Part shown: positions 5,311 through 7,065 of the stretch, piece by piece
Layout of the letters: each line of letters starts with the position of its first letter
How positions within the stretch are numbered: position 1 is the stretch's first letter
NCBI GenBank assembly: GCA_965371225.1
Contig: CBDUXP010000110.1
Location: forward strand, 1-7,065
Direction of reading: 5' to 3'
Length of the DNA: 7,065 nucleotides
DNA from: CBDUXP01 sp965371225 [NCBI: uncultured bacterium]
GTDB lineage: Bacteria > Abyssobacteria > SURF-5 > CBDUXP01
Made by a program: the position numbers and the translations under genes
Notes under the pieces: generated by a model
Seen by the model: only the letters and a program-made list of their open reading frames with translations
What the model was told of the DNA's origin: nothing
The model's database searches: none

Positions 5311-7065
5311 ATGACGCTTTCCACCCATCTGCGGGGGCGCGATACAGGCCTGCGCGGCTCAGACCGCTGCTTCGGTTTGCGAGGTCCAGCCCTCCTCCTC
5401 CTGTGCATCGTCACCCTCGCGCTGCCCGCGCGTGGCTATGCCGACGGCACGGGACTCGAGGTGGTTTCGGCGGCCCTGGATGGGGGCGCACCGAATGACG
5501 CGGTGCTCTCTACGGACCTCAGTGCGGACGGTCGCTTCGTGGTGTTCACGTCGGGGGCGGACAATCTGGTCGCTGCCGACGGCAACGGCTTGGACGACAT
5601 ATTTGTGGCCGATCGGAACACGGGGGAGATCCGCCGGGTGAGTGTTGCGTCGGACGGGACTCAGGCGAACGGTCCGAGCATGATCGGCCGGCTCGCGACC
5701 GATGGCCGTATTGCGGTCTTCTCTTCCGAGGCGGAGAACCTCGACGTGACCGACACAAATAACCGTAGCGACATTTTTCTTCACGACCTCCCGTCCGGCA
5801 TTACCGCACGGATCAGCGTCTCCACCGGAGGTGGACAGGTGTTCCTCGATGCCACCTGCCCCGCGGTCAGCGCGGACGGGCGCCGCGTCGCTTTTGTGTG
5901 GCATGCCGCTCCCAACCAGACGTTCATACGGGACCTGGAGGACGCCACGACCACACTGGTGAGTCGCACGCCGGAAGGACAACCGGGGAACGGCGCTAGT
6001 GGATTGCCATTCATCAGCGCGGACGGGCGATTCGTGGCCTTTGTATCGCAGGCCTCCGATCTCGTGGCGGGCGACACCAATGACGTTGCGGACGTCTTCG
6101 TGTACGACCATCTGACCGGGCTCGTGGAGCGGGCGGTGGCGCTGCCGGATGATCCGGTGAACGAGCATTGGGTCGTGGTGGGGGGGATCAGCGCTACGGG
6201 GCGCTACTTGACGTATACCACCAGCACCTATGGCTCGCCCGCGTGGCGGCCCACGGTGCTGGATCGGGCGACCACCCTCACGCAACGGGTGGATGTGACC
6301 ACCGGGGGCGGCTTGGCCAATGTCCGGACTTTTGCCGCCGACGTCAGCGCGGACGGGCGTTACGTCGTGCTTCATAGTGACGCCGGGAACCTGGATACAG
6401 GCGACACGAACGGCACCGCGGACGTGTTCATTCGCGACCTCGTGACGGATACGACGGTGTTGGTGAGCGAGACGGCCGATGGCACGCAGGGGGCCGGTTT
6501 TGGCGTTCCACATCTCGGCGCAGACGGACAAGTTACCGTCGTCGATTCCGGCGCCCCGGCACTGCTTCCCTTCCCCGTGGCTCCCGGGGAAGAGGCCGTG
6601 CTGGCTGCGACCAATTGCCTGACCCCGAGTGGTCCGACCGTCGCGTGGGCCCAGTTTCCGCCGCTGGTGGTTTCGGGAGGCGGAGACGTGCCTCTCATCT
6701 GGACCCTGGCGAAGTTTATCGCGCCTATTACGGAGAACCAGGTGCACTTCGGCATTCGCAGCGTGCTGGGCAGCTCGGACAGTAAGACTGGAGCACTCGG
6801 CGTGCACGCGCACACATTCGCTGCCCCAAACGTGGGCGTGTTCGATTCACCGACGTCGTATAAGTACATTGTGCGCGCCCTCGATGGCGGCGCACAGGTG
6901 CTGTCCACCATCGAGCAGGCGCAGGTAGTTGTCGGTCCGAATCCCCCCACCGTGGTGTGGGTCCAGCCGCCGCCCGACACCGCGCCGAACGGCAGCCAGT
7001 TCACGGTGGAGTGGCAGTTGCTGAACTTCGTCGATCCCGCTCCAGAAAACGCCACGGTCTGGGGG
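5311..7065 (+). CDS. Secreted PD40/TolB-like beta-propeller protein with tandem Ig-like repeats (3' end outside window)
   Basis: Open for 585 codons to the right edge, so the C-terminus is missing. An Arg-containing lead and hydrophobic core (about 26-39) end in GYA-D, a plausible signal peptidase I site after residue 44, so it is probably exported. Seven units carry the PD40-type motif S-A-D-G-R-(F/Y)-V: 71, 129 (ATDGR), 187, 236, 294 (SATGR), 346 and 403 (GADGQ, weak). They recur about every 50-58 residues, as expected for a seven-bladed propeller. Units 1, 2, 4 and 6 add an Asp/Asn-rich loop before D-(V/I)-F, such as DTNDVAD (255-261), which may bind calcium. From 443 a 104-residue unit begins and starts again at 547, with aligned Trp, Pro, Phe and Glu-Asn positions; it looks Ig-like. 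PD40 propellers usually bind proteins or glycans, and no catalytic motif is visible. It is not TolB itself. A surface or extracellular adhesive or scaffold role is inferred. Confidence 0.88.
   Translation, partial: MTLSTHLRGRDTGLRGSDRCFGLRGPALLLLCIVTLALPARGYADGTGLEVVSAALDGGAPNDAVLSTDLSADGRFVVFTSGADNLVAADGNGLDDIFVADRNTGEIRRVSVASDGTQANGPSMIGRLATDGRIAVFSSEAENLDVTDTNNRSDIFLHDLPSGITARISVSTGGGQVFLDATCPAVSADGRRVAFVWHAAPNQTFIRDLEDATTTLVSRTPEGQPGNGASGLPFISADGRFVAFVSQASDLVAGDTNDVADVFVYDHLTGLVERAVALPDDPVNEHWVVVGGISATGRYLTYTTSTYGSPAWRPTVLDRATTLTQRVDVTTGGGLANVRTFAADVSADGRYVVLHSDAGNLDTGDTNGTADVFIRDLVTDTTVLVSETADGTQGAGFGVPHLGADGQVTVVDSGAPALLPFPVAPGEEAVLAATNCLTPSGPTVAWAQFPPLVVSGGGDVPLIWTLAKFIAPITENQVHFGIRSVLGSSDSKTGALGVHAHTFAAPNVGVFDSPTSYKYIVRALDGGAQVLSTIEQAQVVVGPNPPTVVWVQPPPDTAPNGSQFTVEWQLLNFVDPAPENATVWG
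5867..6359 (+). repeat. Three identical 16-base copies of the blade motif
   Basis: TCAGCGCGGACGGGCG occurs at 5867..5882, 6014..6029 and 6344..6359, encoding Ser-Ala-Asp-Gly-Arg in blade units 3, 4 and 6. Distances are 147 bases (49 codons) and 330 bases (110 codons, two blades). The surrounding codons differ, so the identity is confined to the motif. Confidence 0.8.

Noticed and set aside
5359-6813. A 484-codon minus-strand open frame across the propeller gene
   Set aside because: No recognisable domain and a His/Arg-rich composition typical of antisense frames in GC-rich DNA. The opposite strand has a signal peptide and regular blade repeats.
5311-7065. The propeller protein as TolB, linked with the YbgC-type thioesterase in a tol-pal cluster
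   Set aside because: There is no TolB N-terminal domain, no tolQRA or pal gene nearby, and it has Ig-like repeats and a separate upstream region. The resemblance is to the PD40 repeat only.

Overview
This is a high-GC bacterial window with dense coding, short or overlapping gene junctions and GTG as well as ATG starts. It holds six genes in three transcription blocks and shows no mobile element, CRISPR array, rRNA or tRNA. Nothing in it fixes the phylum. A signal-peptide protein with a PD40/TolB-like propeller and Ig-like repeats is common in environmental bacteria with large secretomes, such as PVC-like, Hydrogenedentes-like or Acidobacteria-like lineages, but that placement is only a guess.

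Left block, minus strand, 3109 down to the left edge: a long-chain fatty acyl-CoA synthetase (3006..1201), followed 60 bases later by a tetratricopeptide-repeat protein (1140 to beyond base 1). The latter has a long acidic, proline-rich, probably disordered tail with a Pro-Glu repeat, and is cut by the window edge.

Middle block, plus strand, 3118..4955: a tight three-gene operon. It encodes a stand-alone cyclic-nucleotide-binding-domain protein without a DNA-binding domain, a hot-dog-fold acyl-CoA thioesterase of the YbgC/4HBT type, and an Est30-like carboxylesterase/monoacylglycerol lipase. The reading frames overlap at both junctions. The left and middle blocks are driven from one short intergenic region carrying two back-to-back sigma70-like promoters whose -35 boxes are 8 bases apart. 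Together they look like a lipid-handling locus: the esterase could free fatty acids from esters, the synthetase activates them to acyl-CoA, and the thioesterase hydrolyses acyl-CoA. A predicted small-ligand sensor is encoded first in the operon.

Right block, plus strand, 5311 to the right edge: a secreted protein with a signal peptide, seven PD40-like blade units and at least two tandem copies of a 104-residue Ig-like unit, cut by the window edge. It is preceded by a 355-base non-coding stretch whose second half is AT-rich and carries a near-perfect 22-base inverted repeat. This gene has no evident functional link to the lipid locus.
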